Below are positions 25,001 to 36,894 of a stretch of DNA of 64,000 nt, one piece after another. A model generated the notes under the pieces. It made no database searches and had not been told where the DNA came from. It saw nothing but the letters and a program-made list of their open reading frames with translations. The position numbers and the translations under genes are program-made. Each line of letters starts with the position of its first letter. The stretch's first letter is position 1. Where the stretch lies: positions 51,352,486 through 51,416,485 of the forward strand of contig NC_054541.1 in the NCBI RefSeq assembly GCF_017654505.1. Direction: 5' to 3'. The stretch is from Polyodon spathula. Lineage: Eukaryota > Chordata > Actinopteri > Acipenseriformes > Polyodontidae.

Positions 25001-28000
25001 GAGGTGAGGCGTGTGGAGGTCATGAACTCCCAGCCCAGCGCCGGGATGTACATGATGCCAGCAAAGGCCAGCAGGGCATATGGGAGGAACTTGTGTTGGA
25101 ACAGAGAGAGTCTGAGCGCGGGCTCCACCCCCGGGACAGCGTCTCGCAGCTCCGTCCAGCAGTACCCCCGGGCGTACAGGGCCTGGTCCCTCGTGAAGTT
25201 GTGCGGAGTGTAGCAGTAGATTGACTCTTCTGCAGAACAGACATAAACAGGCACAGCTTAGAGCAAATGAGCTGCAAGCTCTGTGGAATGAAACATTTCA
25301 AACAGATGCAGATCTGTGGAATGAAAGCTCACAAGCGATGCTTCAGAAAGGACTGTTCGTTCAGAGGCTTACCCAATGATTAACAGTGTGTCTCGTAATT
25401 AATCAGACAGGCTGTTTGTGTCAGATTGTACTGTAGTGTAGTGTCTCTCCTGTACAAACCCCTGTGCAGGGTGTAGTGTCTCTCCTGTACAAACCCCTGT
25501 GCAGGGTGTAGTGTCTCCTGTACAAACCCCTGTGCAGGGTGTAGTGTCTCCTGTACAAACCCCTGTGCAGGGTGTAGTGTCTCCTGTACAAACCCCTGTG
25601 CAGGGTGTAGTGTCTCCTGTACAAACCCCTGTGCAGGGTGTAGTGTCTCCTGTACAAACCCCTGTGCAGGGTGTAGTGTCTCTCCTGTACAAACCCCTGT
25701 GCAGGGTGTAGTGTCTCCTGTACAAACCCCTGTGCAGGGTGTAGTGTCTCCTGTACAAACCCCTGTGCAGGGTGTAGTGTCTCCTGTACAAACCCCTGTG
25801 CAGGGTGTAGTGTCTCTCCTGTACAAACCCCTGTGCAGGGTGTAGTGTCTCCTGTACAAACCCCTGTGCAGGGTGTAGTGTCTCCTGTACAAACCCCTGT
25901 GCAGGGTGTAGTGTGTCTCCTGTACAAACCCCTGTGCAGGGTGTAGTGTCTCCTGTACAAACCCCTGTGCAGGGTGTAGTGTCTCCTGTACAAACCCCTG
26001 TGCAGGGTGTAGTGTCTCCTGTACAAACCCCTGTGCAGGGTGTAGTGTCTCCTGTACAAACCCCTGTGCAGGGTGTAGTGTCTCCTGTACAAACCCCTGT
26101 GCAGGGTGTAGTGTCTCCTGTACAAACCCCTGTGCAGGGTGTAGTGTCTCCTGTACAAACCCCTGTGCAGGGTGTAGTGTCTCCTGTACAAACCCCTGTG
26201 CAGGGTGTAGTGTCTCCTGTACAAACCCCTGTGCAGGGTGTAGTGTGTCTCCTGTACAAACCCCTGTGCAGGGTGTAGTGTCTCCTGTACAAACCCCTGT
26301 GCAGGGTGTAGTGTCTCCTGTACAAACCCCTGTGCAGGGTGTAGTGTCTCCTGTACAAACCCCTGTGCAGGGTGTAGTGTCTCTCCTGTACAAACCCCTG
26401 TGCAGGGTGTAGTGTCTCCTGTACAAACCCCTGTGCAGGGTGTAGTGTCTCCTGTACAAACCCCTGTGCAGGGTGTAGTGTCTCCTGTACAAACCCCTGT
26501 GCAGGGTGTAGTGTCTCCTGTACAAACCCCTGTGCAGGGTGTAGTGTCTCCTGTACAAACCCCTGTGCAGGGTGTAGTGTCTCTCCTGTACAAACCCCTG
26601 TGCAGGGTGTAGTGTCTCTCCTGTACAAACCCCTGTGCAGGGTGTAGTGTCTCCTGTACAAACCCCTGTGCAGGGTGTAGTGTCTCCCTGTACAAACCCC
26701 TGTGCAGGGTGTAGTGTCTCTCCTGTACAAACCCCTGTGCAGGGTGAGTGTCTCTCCTGTACAAACCCCTGTGCAGGGTGTAGTGTCTCCTGTACAAACC
26801 CCTGTGCAGGGTGTAGTGTCTCCTGTACAAACCCCTGTGCAGGGTGTAGTGTCTCCTGTACAAACCCCTGTGCAGGGTGTAGTGTCTCCTGTACAAACCC
26901 CTGTGCAGGGTGTAGTGTCTCCTGTACAAACCCCTGTGCAGGGTGTAGTGTCTCCTGTACAAACCCCTGTGCAGGGTGTAGTGTCTCCTGTACAAACCCC
27001 TGTGCAGGGTGTAGTGTCTCCTGTACAAACCCCTGTGCAGGGTGTAGTGTCTCCTGTACAAACCCCTGTGCAGGGTGTAGTGTCTCTCCTGTACAAACCC
27101 CTGTGCAGGGTGTAGTGTCTCTCCTGTACAAACCCCTGTGCAGGGTGTAGTGTCTCTCCTGTACAAACCCCTGTGCAGGGTGTAGTGTCTCCTGTACAAA
27201 CCCCTGTGCAGGGTGTAGTGTCTCTCCTGTACAAACCCCTGTGCAGGGTGTAGTGTCTCCTGTACAAACCCCTGTGCAGGGTGTAGTGTCTCTCCTGTAC
27301 AAACCCCTGTGCAGGGTGTAGTGTCTCTCCTGTACAAACCCCTGTGCAGGGTGTAGTGTGTCTCCTGTACAAACCCCTGTGCAGGGTGTAGTGTCTCCTG
27401 TACAAACCCCTGTGCAGGGTGTAGTGTCTCCTGTACAAACCCCTGTGCAGGGTGTAGTGTCTCCTGTACAAACCCCTGTGCAGGGTGTAGTGTCTCTCCT
27501 GTACAAACCCCTGTGCAGGGTGTAGTGTCTCTCCTGTACAAACCCCTGTGCAGGGTGTAGTGTCTCCTGTACAAACCCCTGTGCAGGGTGTAGTGTCTCC
27601 TGTACAAACCCCTGTGCAGGGTGTAGTGTCTCTCCTGTACAAACCCCTGTGCAGGGTGTAGTGTCTCCTGTACAAACCCCTGTGCAGGGTGTAGTGTCTC
27701 CTGTACAAACCCCTGTGCAGGGTGTAGTGCAGGGTAGTCTGGACTGCGCAGTGAATCTCATACTCATTTCATAGACACTTCATTTCTACTGCACTTTCTG
27801 TTGAGTAATTGCTTCATAAAAGGTTTGTAAAGTGCATCTCAGTGTTACTATTAAAAGCAAATGTCTTATATCATCTACAGCAGCCTTTCACAGTCAGAGC
27901 CTTCCCCTCCCTTCACAGCTGTAATGTAGGCTGCATCCTGACTCAGCATCGCAGTGCCCCCTACAGGGAGGAATGCACAGAGCTGGCAGCAGCAGGGATC

Positions 28001-28319
28001 CCTCCTCGTTCACTGTTGCTGGGTTACTCACCCGGGGAGTCTGCTTCAAGCTGGCTTCCAGTGAGGGAGGGAGCACCGCTCAGTGAGTCTCACCTGCGAA
28101 GTTCCTGGTGAAGAGCAGTGTGACGAGGACGATGGGGATGAGAACGGTTCCCATGGTGACGACACGGTCGAAGGGCAGCTCCAGTTTGATATGAACCAGG
28201 AGCCCCGCCAGCGGCCCGGCCCGGTCATCCTGCTGCCCCGGCAGGATGAGCTCCCGCAGCTTCTCCCCGGCGAGCAGAGCCGTGGCCATGTCGGGGTTCT
28301 GCTCGATGATGTGCTGCAT
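21797..28319 (-). CDS. PANX2: PANX2, pannexin-2 large-pore channel (whole coding span, 4 exons)
   Basis: Four exons (28094-28319, 23982-25229, 23240-23416, 21797-22017) join in phase to encode 623 residues; human PANX2 has about 677. Every intron is GT-AG. The protein starts with MQHIIEQNPDMATALLAGEK, close to human PANX2. Extracellular loop 1 has the paired cysteines 81 and 99 and the NFT glycosylation site at Asn86, the position used in mammals. The second loop has its two cysteines in FTCALG and VNCKL. The long basic cytoplasmic tail typical of PANX2 includes RKKMKWIPSS and KKHSRHFSLDVHPYMLG. Pannexins form seven- or eight-subunit channels; PANX2 is mainly neural and intracellular in mammals. 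The C terminus is shorter than the mammalian one and ends inside a minisatellite. No frameshift or internal stop is seen. The gene lies downstream of MOV10L1 on the same strand, as in human. Confidence 0.95.
22155..22280. repeat. short tandem repeat in PANX2 intron 3, 3 copies
   Basis: Three units of about 47 bp share GATTCTGCACAGCAGTTTAT and CTCTGAGAGAATGT. They lie next to the following 47-bp array but are not similar to it. Confidence 0.85.
22281..22985. repeat. 47-bp minisatellite in PANX2 intron 3, about 15 copies
   Basis: The unit contains CAGGACTAGAGGATACAGTT then GCACACAGACTCAGTGCAGG. The period is 47 bp (22334 and 22381). Variants replace GTTGCACACAG with GTTATACACACAG. It fills most of intron 3 between the exons at 22017 and 23240. 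Confidence 0.95.
23240..23416 (-). CDS. PANX2: PANX2 coding exon 3
   Basis: This exon encodes 59 residues of the cytoplasmic tail, including KKHSRHFSLDVHPYMLG, a strongly conserved PANX2 block. The acceptor is a tandem GCAGCAG, so the exon can start at 23416 or 23413 with one alanine more or less. The donor reads ATCGCAG/GTAGGG. Phase 1 at both ends agrees with exons 2 and 4. Confidence 0.9.
23417..23981 (-). other. PANX2 intron 2, unique sequence
   Basis: This 565-bp intron is the only one in the gene without a tandem array. A pyrimidine-rich plus-strand stretch near 23935-23970 is purine-rich on the gene strand, just after the donor. Confidence 0.8.
23982..25229 (-). CDS. PANX2: PANX2 coding exon 2
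   Basis: The largest exon (1248 nt) encodes extracellular loop 1, membrane segments 2-4, the intracellular loop with EKEKSPEQNLFEKYLERRG, and the first part of the tail. The acceptor reads TTCTGCAG/AAGAGTC. The leftover G of exon 1 completes GAA, giving NFAEESIYCY, matching the mammalian junction. The donor reads ACTAAAG/GTACCC. Confidence 0.95.
25435..27735. repeat. 33/35-bp minisatellite in PANX2 intron 1, about 69 copies
   Basis: The unit contains CTGTACAAACCCCTGTGCAG then GGTGTAGTGTCTC. The basic period is 33 bp (25501 and 25534). Many units carry an extra CT or GT, making 35 bp. CCCTG-TG-CAGGG gives each unit a small perfect inverted repeat. The array fills nearly all of intron 1. No unit contains a stop on the minus strand, so three overlapping frames of over 700 codons exist; they are artefacts. 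Confidence 0.97.
28094..28319 (-). CDS. PANX2: PANX2 coding exon 1
   Basis: This exon encodes residues 1-75 plus one base of codon 76: the N-terminal helix and first membrane segment (GTVLIPIVLVTLLF). The donor reads TTCGCAG/GTGAGA. The ATG at 28319 sits only four bases after a C-run followed by CAG, which looks like the acceptor of a 5' UTR intron. Confidence 0.93.
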
Positions 28320-28325
28320 TCACCT

Positions 28326-28347
28326 GGGGGGGGGGGGGGGGGGGGGG
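28326..28347. repeat. G22 homopolymer beside the PANX2 start codon
   Basis: A run of 22 G on the plus strand is a 22-C tract on the gene strand, followed by CAGGTGAATG where ATG is the PANX2 start. It can serve as the polypyrimidine tract of an acceptor. Its exact length is doubtful because long homopolymers are hard to sequence. Confidence 0.9.
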
Positions 28348-28394
28348 CACCGCTGCACTGCCTGCGTCTGAATCCTTCTGTGAGCCCAGGAGCC

Positions 28395-31340
28395 TCAAAA
28401 CATCAACGCTGCAACACAGACACTGCTGAACACAGACACACCATCCCCATTCCACAACAGAGACACTGCTGAATACAGACACACCATCCCCATTCCACAA
28501 CACTGACACTGCTGAACACAGACACCATCCCCATTCCACAACACAGACACTGCTGAACACAGACACACCATCCCCATTCCACAACACTGACACTGCTGAA
28601 CACAGACACCATCTCCATTCCACAACAGAGACACTGCTGAACACAGACACACCATCCCCATTCCACAACACACACACTGCTGAACACAGACACACCATCC
28701 CCATTCCACAACACTGACACTGCTGAACACAGACACACCATCCCCATTCCACAACACACACACACTGCTGAACACAGACACACCATCCCCATTCCACAAC
28801 AGAGACACTGCTGAACACATACACACCATCCCCATTCCACAACACACACACACACTGCTGAACACAGACACACCATCCCCATTCCACAACAGAGACACTG
28901 CTGAACACAGACACACCATCCCCATTCCACAACACAGACACTGCTGAACACAGACACACCATCCCCATTCCACAACACAGACACTGCTGAACACAGACAC
29001 ACCATCCCCATTCCACAACACTGACACTGCTGAACACAGACACACCATCCCCATTCCACAACACTGACACTGCTGAACACAGACACACCATCCCCATTCC
29101 ACAACACTGACACTGCTGAACACAGACACACCATCCCCATTCCACAACACAGACACTGCTGAACACAGACACACCATCCCCATTCCACAACACAGACACT
29201 GCTGAACACAGACACACCATCCCCATTCCACAACACAGACACTGCTGAACACAGACACACCATCCCCATTCCACAACACTGACACTGCTGAACACAGACA
29301 CACCATCCCCATTCCACAACACTGACACTGCTGAACACAGACACACCATCCCCATTCCACAACACAGACACTGCTGAACACAGACACACCATCCCCATTC
29401 CACAACACTGACACTGCTGAACACAGACACACCATCCCCATTCCACAACACTGACACTGCTGAACACAGACACACCATCCCCATTCCACAACACTGACAC
29501 TGCTGAACACAGACACACCATCCCCATTCCACAACACACACACTGCTGAACACAGACACACCATCCCCATTCCACAACACAGACACTGCTGAACACAGAC
29601 ACACCATCCCCATTCCACAACACTGACACTGCTGAACACAGACACACCATCCCCATTCCACAACACTGACACTGCTGAACACAGACACACCATCCCCATT
29701 CCACAACACTGACACTGCTGAACACAGACACACCATCCCCATTCCACACACAGACACTGCTGAACACGGACACACCATCCCCATTCCACAACACTGACAC
29801 TGCTGAACACGGACACACCATCCCCATTCCACAACACACACACTCTGCTGAACACAGACACACCATCCCCATTCCACAACACACACACTGCTGAACACAG
29901 ACACACCATCCCCATTCCACAACACACACACTGCTGCTGAACACAGACACACCATCCCCATTCCACAACACAGACACTGCTGAACACAGACACACCATCC
30001 CCATTCCACAACACACACACTGCTGAACACAGACACACCATCCCCATTCCACAACACACACACTGCTGAACACAGACACACCATCCCCATTCCACAACAC
30101 ACACACTGCTGAACACAGACACACCATCCCCATTCCACAACACACACACTGCTGAACACAGACACACCATCCCCATTCCACAACACACACACTGCTGAAC
30201 ACAGACACACCATCCCCATTCCACAACACTGACACTGCTGAACACAGACACACCATCCCCATTCCACAACACAGACACTGCTGAACACAGACACACCATC
30301 CCCATTCCACAACACACACACTGCTGAACACAGACACACCATCCCCATTCCACAACACAGACACTGCTGAACACAGACACACCATCCCCATTCCACAACA
30401 CAGACACTGCTGAACACAGACACACCATCCCCATTCCACAACACACACACTGCTGAACACAGACACACCATCCCCATTCCACAACACAGACACTGCTGAA
30501 CACAGACACACCATCCCCATTCCACAACACAGACACTGCTGAACACAGACACACCATCCCCATTCCACAACACTGACACTGCTGAACACAGACACACCAT
30601 CCCCATTCCACAACACACACACACACTGCTGAACACAGACACACCATCCCCATTCCACAACACAGACACTGCTGAACACAGACACACCATCCCCATTCCA
30701 CAACACTGACACTGCTGAACACAGACACACCATCCCCATTCCACAACACAGACACTGCTGAACACAGACACACCATCCCCATTCCACAACACAGACACTG
30801 CTGAACACAGACACACCATCCCCATTCCACAACACTGACACTGCTGAACACAGACACACCATCCCCATTCCACAACACAGACACTGCTGAACACAGACAC
30901 ACCATCCCCATTCCACAACACACACACTGCTGAACACAGACACACCATCCCCATTCCACAACACTAACACTACTGAACACAGACACACCATCCTCATTCC
31001 ACAACACACACACTGCTGAACACAGACACACCATCCCCATTCCACAACACTGACACTGCTGAACACAGACACACCATCCCCATTCCACAACACACACACA
31101 CACTGACTGCTGAACACAGACACACCATCTCCATTCCACAACACTGACACTACTGAACACAGACACACCATCCTCATTCCACAACACACACACACTGCTG
31201 CTGAACACAGACACACCATCCCCATTCCACAACACAGACACTGCTGAACACAGACACACCATCCCCATTCCACAACACAGACACTGCTGAACACAGACAC
31301 ACCATCCCCATTCCACAACACAGACACTGCTGAACACACA
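28395..31340. repeat. 43-bp minisatellite upstream of PANX2 exon 1, about 69 copies
   Basis: The unit contains CAGACACACCATCCCCATTC then CACAACACAGACACTGCTGAA. The period is 43 bp (28921 and 28964). Variants change CACAGACAC to CACTGACAC, CACACACAC or CAGAGACAC, and some alter unit length. Three minus-strand frames of 900-1030 codons exist because the unit lacks stops; they are not genes. Confidence 0.97.
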
Positions 31341-31344
31341 CGCA

Positions 31345-31960
31345 TGATGTCACAATGACCTACAGTGGACTGCAGCAGATCTAGAGGAAGCCTGAGCCCT
31401 TGCAGTTGAGCAGCTGGTTCAAAGCATCCATGTGAATCTCCCTCTATCCTGCTACATGTAACACAGCCACAGCTGCTAATCTCCAGCAGGAGCACAGCTG
31501 CATCTGAGGACAGGCGCTGAGCCTCAGTGTGCCAGGAGTCCTGCTAGAGGAACTGGAGCGCCCAGCCAGGGACCCACTGTCATTAACCTTGAGGTAAACA
31601 ACCTCAAATAATACTAACAAAACACTTTCATTTCTATTATAATGTATGTCAATATTACTTTTAAATAAACGGAGCATTAAAATGCATTATTAATGCTGCA
31701 TCACAGTGCTGATGCGCTGCAGACATGGTAGAGTCAGCACTTCCACAGCAGTGTCACGACCAGCGCAGAGTACAGCTGCTCGCTTCATAACAATCTCTGA
31801 CTGTGAGGCGCTTTGAAAAACGCGCTGCATACCTTTGGTTAAGAGCTGTGTTTAACGTGTTGCTATAGCAATATTATATGGAAAAACAATTGGAGAGGAA
31901 TAATGACTTATATCTAGGATAGCGTTACCGTTATTTCAACTACAGCTACAATGCTACAGG
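31345..31960. other. unique sequence between two arrays upstream of PANX2
   Basis: About 600 bp with no recognisable exon. An AGCTGTGTTTAA phrase near 31845 matches the core of the following 51-bp unit. Confidence 0.5.
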
Positions 31961-31964
31961 CACC

Positions 31965-33300
31965 CCGAACAGCAGCATTACAGGGCTATACAGCTGTGTT
32001 TAAATAGATTTTAAATTATTGATCAGCACTACAGGGCTATACAGCTGTGTTTAAATAGATTTTAAATTATTGATCATTGATCAGCACTACAGGGCTATAC
32101 AGCTGTGTTTAAATAGATTTTAAATTATTGATCAGCACTACAGGGCTATACAGCTGTGTTTAAATAGATTTTAAATTATTGATCAGCACTACAGGGCTAT
32201 ACAGCTGTGTTTAAATAGATTTTAAATTATTGATCAGCACTACAGGGCTATACAGCTGTGTTTAAATAGATTTTAAATTATTGATCAGCACTACAGGGCT
32301 ATACAGCTGTGTTTAAATAGATTTTAAATCATTGATCAGCACTACAGGGCTATACAGCTGTGTTTAAATAGATTTTAAATTATTGATCAGCACTACAGGG
32401 CTATACAGCTGTGTTTAAATAGATTTTAAATTATTGATCAGCACTACAGGGCTATACAGCTGTGTTTAAATAGATTTTAAATTATTGATCAGCACTACAG
32501 GGCTATACAGCTGTGTTTAAATAGATTTTAAATTATTGATCAGCACTACAGGGCTATACAGCTGTGTTTAAATAGATTTTAAATTATTGATCAGCACTAC
32601 AGGGCTATACAGCTGTGTTTAAATAGATTTTAAATTATACAGGGCTATACAGCTGTGTTTAAATAGATTTTAAATCATTGATCAGCACTACAGGGCTATA
32701 CAGCTGTGTTTAAATAGATTTTAAATTATTGATCAGCACTACAGGGCTATACAGCTGTGTTTAAATAGATTTTAAATCATTGATCAGCACTACAGGGCTA
32801 TACAGCTGTGTTTAAATAGATTTTAAATTATTGATCAGCACTACAGGGCTATACAGCTGTGTTTAAATAGATTTTAAATTATTGATCAGCACTACAGGGC
32901 TATACAGCTGTGTTTAAATAGATTTTAAATTATTGATCAGCACTACAGGGCTATACAGCTGTGTTTAAATAGATTTTAAATTCCTCAACCAGCACTACAG
33001 GGCTATACAGCTGTGTTTAAATAGATTTTAAATTATTGATCAGCACTACAGGGCTATACAGCTGTGTTTAAATAGATTTTAAATTATTGATCAGCACTAC
33101 AGGGCTATACAGCTGTGTTTAAATAGATTTTAAATTATTGATCAGCACTACAGGGCTATACAGCTGTGTTTAAATAGATTTTAAATCATTGATCAGCACT
33201 ACAGGGCTATACAGCTGTGTTTAAATAGATTTTAAATTATTGATCAGCACTACAGGGCTATACAGCTGTGTTTAAATAGATTTTAAATTATTGAACAGCA
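31965..33300. repeat. 51-bp minisatellite, about 26 copies
   Basis: The unit contains CACTACAGGGCTATACAGCT then GTGTTTAAATAGATTTTAAA and TTATTGATCAG. The period is 51 bp (32101 and 32152). It is AT-rich, unlike most neighbouring arrays. Irregular units occur at 32070, 32636 and 32980. Confidence 0.96.
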
Positions 33301-33849
33301 TCAGGGTTGGAAAGACCACTGTTTAAACAGATCTTAAATTCTTGCATTACTGTACAAACTCCCCTTCGCGCTGGTGCGGCAGCTGCATATCAAACATTGC
33401 ATCAGATTAGTTACTTACAAACACGCTCTGCTACACTAGACTGGCAACGATACAGCATAGACCGGAGAACTATGAAAGTGGTATCGATGTCGAGAAGTCT
33501 CTGCATCCTGCAAAACGAGTGCATTGCCTGCGTCAGAACAATGCTCCCAAGAACGATCATATTTAATACTACAGAAAATAATGCTTTTCATTTAAAGATT
33601 TTCATCGTCTTGGGAATTTCCACAGAATCTCCTCGATTACAGTAACCGGCCAGTAAGAATACTGGAGAAGAGAAAGCAGAAGACGATGCCCTGTAGTGGC
33701 AATCTCATACTTTGAAATGATCTTCAGGGATTGACTGCAGTTTGCAGCACCATGCCTCACGCACAATGGGTTAAGTGTATTTCAATGTCGTTCGTCTTGC
33801 CACTGCAAGCCTGCATTAAATAAACCGTAGCAACAGCGAGACATCAGCT
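33301..33849. other. unique sequence, no gene recognised
   Basis: About 550 bp after the 51-bp array. A 112-codon plus-strand open frame at 33307-33645 shows no family motif and no support as a gene. Confidence 0.45.
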
Positions 33850-34360
33850 TACCCAGGCTGCCCTTCGGCGGGGAGCGAGTTCATCTGCAGTGCGGTGTAT
33901 CCGGCACCAGCGAGTTCCGCTCAATGTTAATGTTGCTCATCTGCATCGCTTCGTCACCAAGCTATCCGTTCAGCCACATTCCGAAATGCACTATGTTTGA
34001 AAGCGATCCATGTCAGTCAGTATTTTAAACAGATACTGGTGTATTTACTGTGCAGTGGTGTTCAGCTCAGGGCTAACCCCGTATGGTTTGTAAGCGCCTC
34101 CCTTCGGAGCTGCGGAAATCATTTCGCGGCGGAGCTGTCCAGCGCTTCAGCAGCTAGCGGGTTTCACGCGTGAAGGGTGCTGCTGGTGGGGCGGCGGCGG
34201 GACAGGGCGCCGGGAGCCTTCTGTGCTCCAGTAGCAACAGCGGCAGCGTTAGAGGACAGGGAGAGGGGCTTCTACTCCTAGCCACAAAGTAATCACTCTC
34301 TCCGGGGCAGATGATCGCGACCCTGGGGGAGGAGGAGTAGGGAACAAGGCGTGACATAAT
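33850..34360 (-). promoter_or_regulatory. CpG-rich stretch, candidate PANX2 promoter and 5' UTR exon
   Basis: This is one of the few unique, CpG-rich segments upstream of PANX2 on its strand, with GGCGGCGGG, CGCGGCGG and CACGCGTG phrases at about 34100-34210. On the minus strand GCAGCCTGG/GTAAGC at 33853 is a good splice donor. It could join the CAG/GTGA acceptor four bases before the PANX2 ATG at 28319. No transcript evidence is available, so the assignment is inference. Confidence 0.35.
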
Positions 34361-34387
34361 TCTCAGGGCAAATGAGCACACACAGAC

Positions 34388-34755
<368 letters not shown>

Positions 34756-35294
34756 GAGCGCCCACACAGGCGCAGGTGCGGCTGCTTGTTCACTGTGCTT
34801 ATTCCCTCTCCCTCCTTGTATCGATGTTTAACTTTGCTTTTCCTGCTTTCTCTCTCGATACACGAAGCGTCACTGCTTCTGGGTTGTCTCCTGTAAACAG
34901 CCGGGGACCCCGTGGGTCTGGCTGTCTGCCGATCTCTTGGGCTGCCGTGCCGCGGAGACAAGGCAGTGAAACCCTCCCACACTGATAAACAGCACTGCCG
35001 AGCAACTCGGGCAGAAACAAAACCAGGTCTGCATGGGTCCATGTGAACGCCGCACGCACACGATGTATTTTACTGCACGACATACTGACATCACAGCACA
35101 GACTAAACAGCTCCGTATAAGTATTGTGGTACAGTGTAATCGGACCAAGACTGTGACACAGCGGTCACACTTCACACTTCACTGAAACCCAACGCTTTCT
35201 CTAACTACTGAGCTACTCAAACACACTGCAAAATGCAACCAAGTTGTGCCAATGCTCATGAACTGAAATGCCTATTTTTAAATGCAAGCAGCCT
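34756..35294. other. unique sequence, no gene recognised
   Basis: Ordinary sequence between the CA array and an old LINE. The frames crossing it are short and unrelated to known families. Confidence 0.45.
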
Positions 35295-36770
35295 TAGAAA
35301 TGCATTTCTAGAATTAGAAGCTGTAGTATGATATCATAGGAGTAACGGAATCCTGGCAACTTCCAAATAGGAGGCGAGTTTAACATGGAAGGATACAGGT
35401 TAGTTAGGAAAGAGAGACACGATAACAGGGGGAGGGGTCGCAATATACAGGAAAACAACTTGGAATGGGAAATACTGGAAAGCAATGGTAGCAACAATGA
35501 ATCAATAAGGAAATGAAATCTAATCTAAAGGGTTAATAGTGGGAGTCTGTTATAACCCCCAAGTTCTGATGAATCAATAAAAGAAAACTTATATGCAAGC
35601 ATCACAAAAATAAGTAAGGAAGGGGACACTCTAATTATGGGAAACTTTCATTCCCAAAACCTAAACTGGGGTCACATGACCTCAGATTGCAATACAGACA
35701 TGGGGATGGTAGAGTTAGTGCAAGATTGATTCTTATCACACATGGTGAATGCCCTGGCTAGATACAGCTCATTTCTAGATTTGGTATTAACAAACAATGA
35801 AGCAAGGATACCCAACTCACAGCTAACAGAACCACTAGGAATAACTGAGCAGAATACGATAGAGTTTGAGGCAAATAAATCCAGGGCAGTTCATAAATCA
35901 AAGACAGTGGTATACAATTCCAGGAGAGCAGATTAGAAAGCAATGTAACAGAAGCTTCTATAGACTGGGACAGAATAATAATAGATAATGAAACTGAAAA
36001 CAACTGGATTACATTTAAGGATATAATGCTAGAAATCAATGGTAAAGTAGCAGCATAGATTCATAACTGGTTACAAGATAGGAAGCAGAGAGTTACAATC
36101 AGAGGCCAGGCATCAAACTGGAGTAAACTAACAAGTGGGGTACCACTGGGATTAATATTGCTATTTTTAATCTATATAAATGACTCGGATCACGACAATT
36201 AGTAAACTGCAAATTTGCAGACGACACAAAACTGGAAGGGGTAGCTAACTCCCCATCAGCAACTCTACTAATACAAAGAGATTTAGACAAGGTTCAAGCT
36301 TGGGCTGACACATGGCAGATGAAGTTGAATGTGAATAAATGTCATCCACATCGGGTGCAAAAACAAATATTAGTAATGAAATAGAGGAGGCTGTGTATGA
36401 AAAGGACCTGGGGGTCAGGGTGGATGAATCTCTTCAGCCAACTAGACAGAGCGGAGAAACTATAAAACAGGCAAATACAATGGTAAATTATATAACCAAG
36501 ACAGCTAAATTCAAATCTGGAAAAGTTATATTAAAATTATACAATGCACTGGTAAGACCGCACCTAGAATACTGTGTCCAGATCTGATACCTGCATCATA
36601 AGAAAGACATTGAGGCATTGGAGACAGTACAGAGGAAAGCAACACGATTGAAGGGTATGTCATATGAAGATAGACTGAAAGAGCTGAATCTGTACAGCCA
36701 AGAAAGAAGGGGAGCCAGACTGGACTTAATAGAGGCATTTCAAACTGTCAAGAGTTAACATTAAACATGA
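35295..36770 (+). mobile_element. old, degenerate CR1-like LINE fragment (copy A)
   Basis: Translated pieces on the plus strand follow the order of a CR1-type ORF2. Endonuclease remnants come first (DIIGVTESW near 35327, then GGVAIYRK, then a GNFHSQNLNWG version of the GDFN motif near 35640). Reverse transcriptase remnants follow (KFADDTKLEG-like near 36210 and TWADTWQMKLNVNKC near 36305). The C-terminal block is VYEKDLGVRVDE then LYNALVRPHLEYCVQ (36390-36590). Stops and frame changes are frequent, and it is clearly more diverged than copies B to D, so it is an older relative or separate subfamily. It ends near 36770, and the 31-bp array begins about 125 bp later. Confidence 0.85.
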
Positions 36771-36894
36771 TTTAGGGTTTGTTAAAAAAATATATACTGT
36801 ATATAACAAAATAAAGTTGTGTGTTAATCAATATTACCAGGATCTTATTTCTTTTGTTAAATTAGGTTAAAAAAAACTTTTAAGAATATTAAAC

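Noticed and set aside
24283..25224. Plus-strand open frames opposite PANX2 exon 2
   Set aside because: They are antisense shadows of a long conserved exon, with no recognisable domain.
25380..27767. Minus-strand open frames of 728-795 codons (TLHPAQGFVQE repeats)
   Set aside because: These are a stop-free 33/35-bp array inside PANX2 intron 1, open in all three frames, with no splice logic or domain.
28225..31495. Minus-strand open frames of 900-1030 codons rich in Cys/Val/Trp
   Set aside because: Three overlapping frames are open at once because the 43-bp unit lacks stop codons. Composition simply repeats every 129 bp, and one frame merely runs into PANX2 exon 1 sequence out of frame.
33307..33645. 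112-codon plus-strand frame
   Set aside because: No motif, splice context or promoter support; its length is expected by chance.
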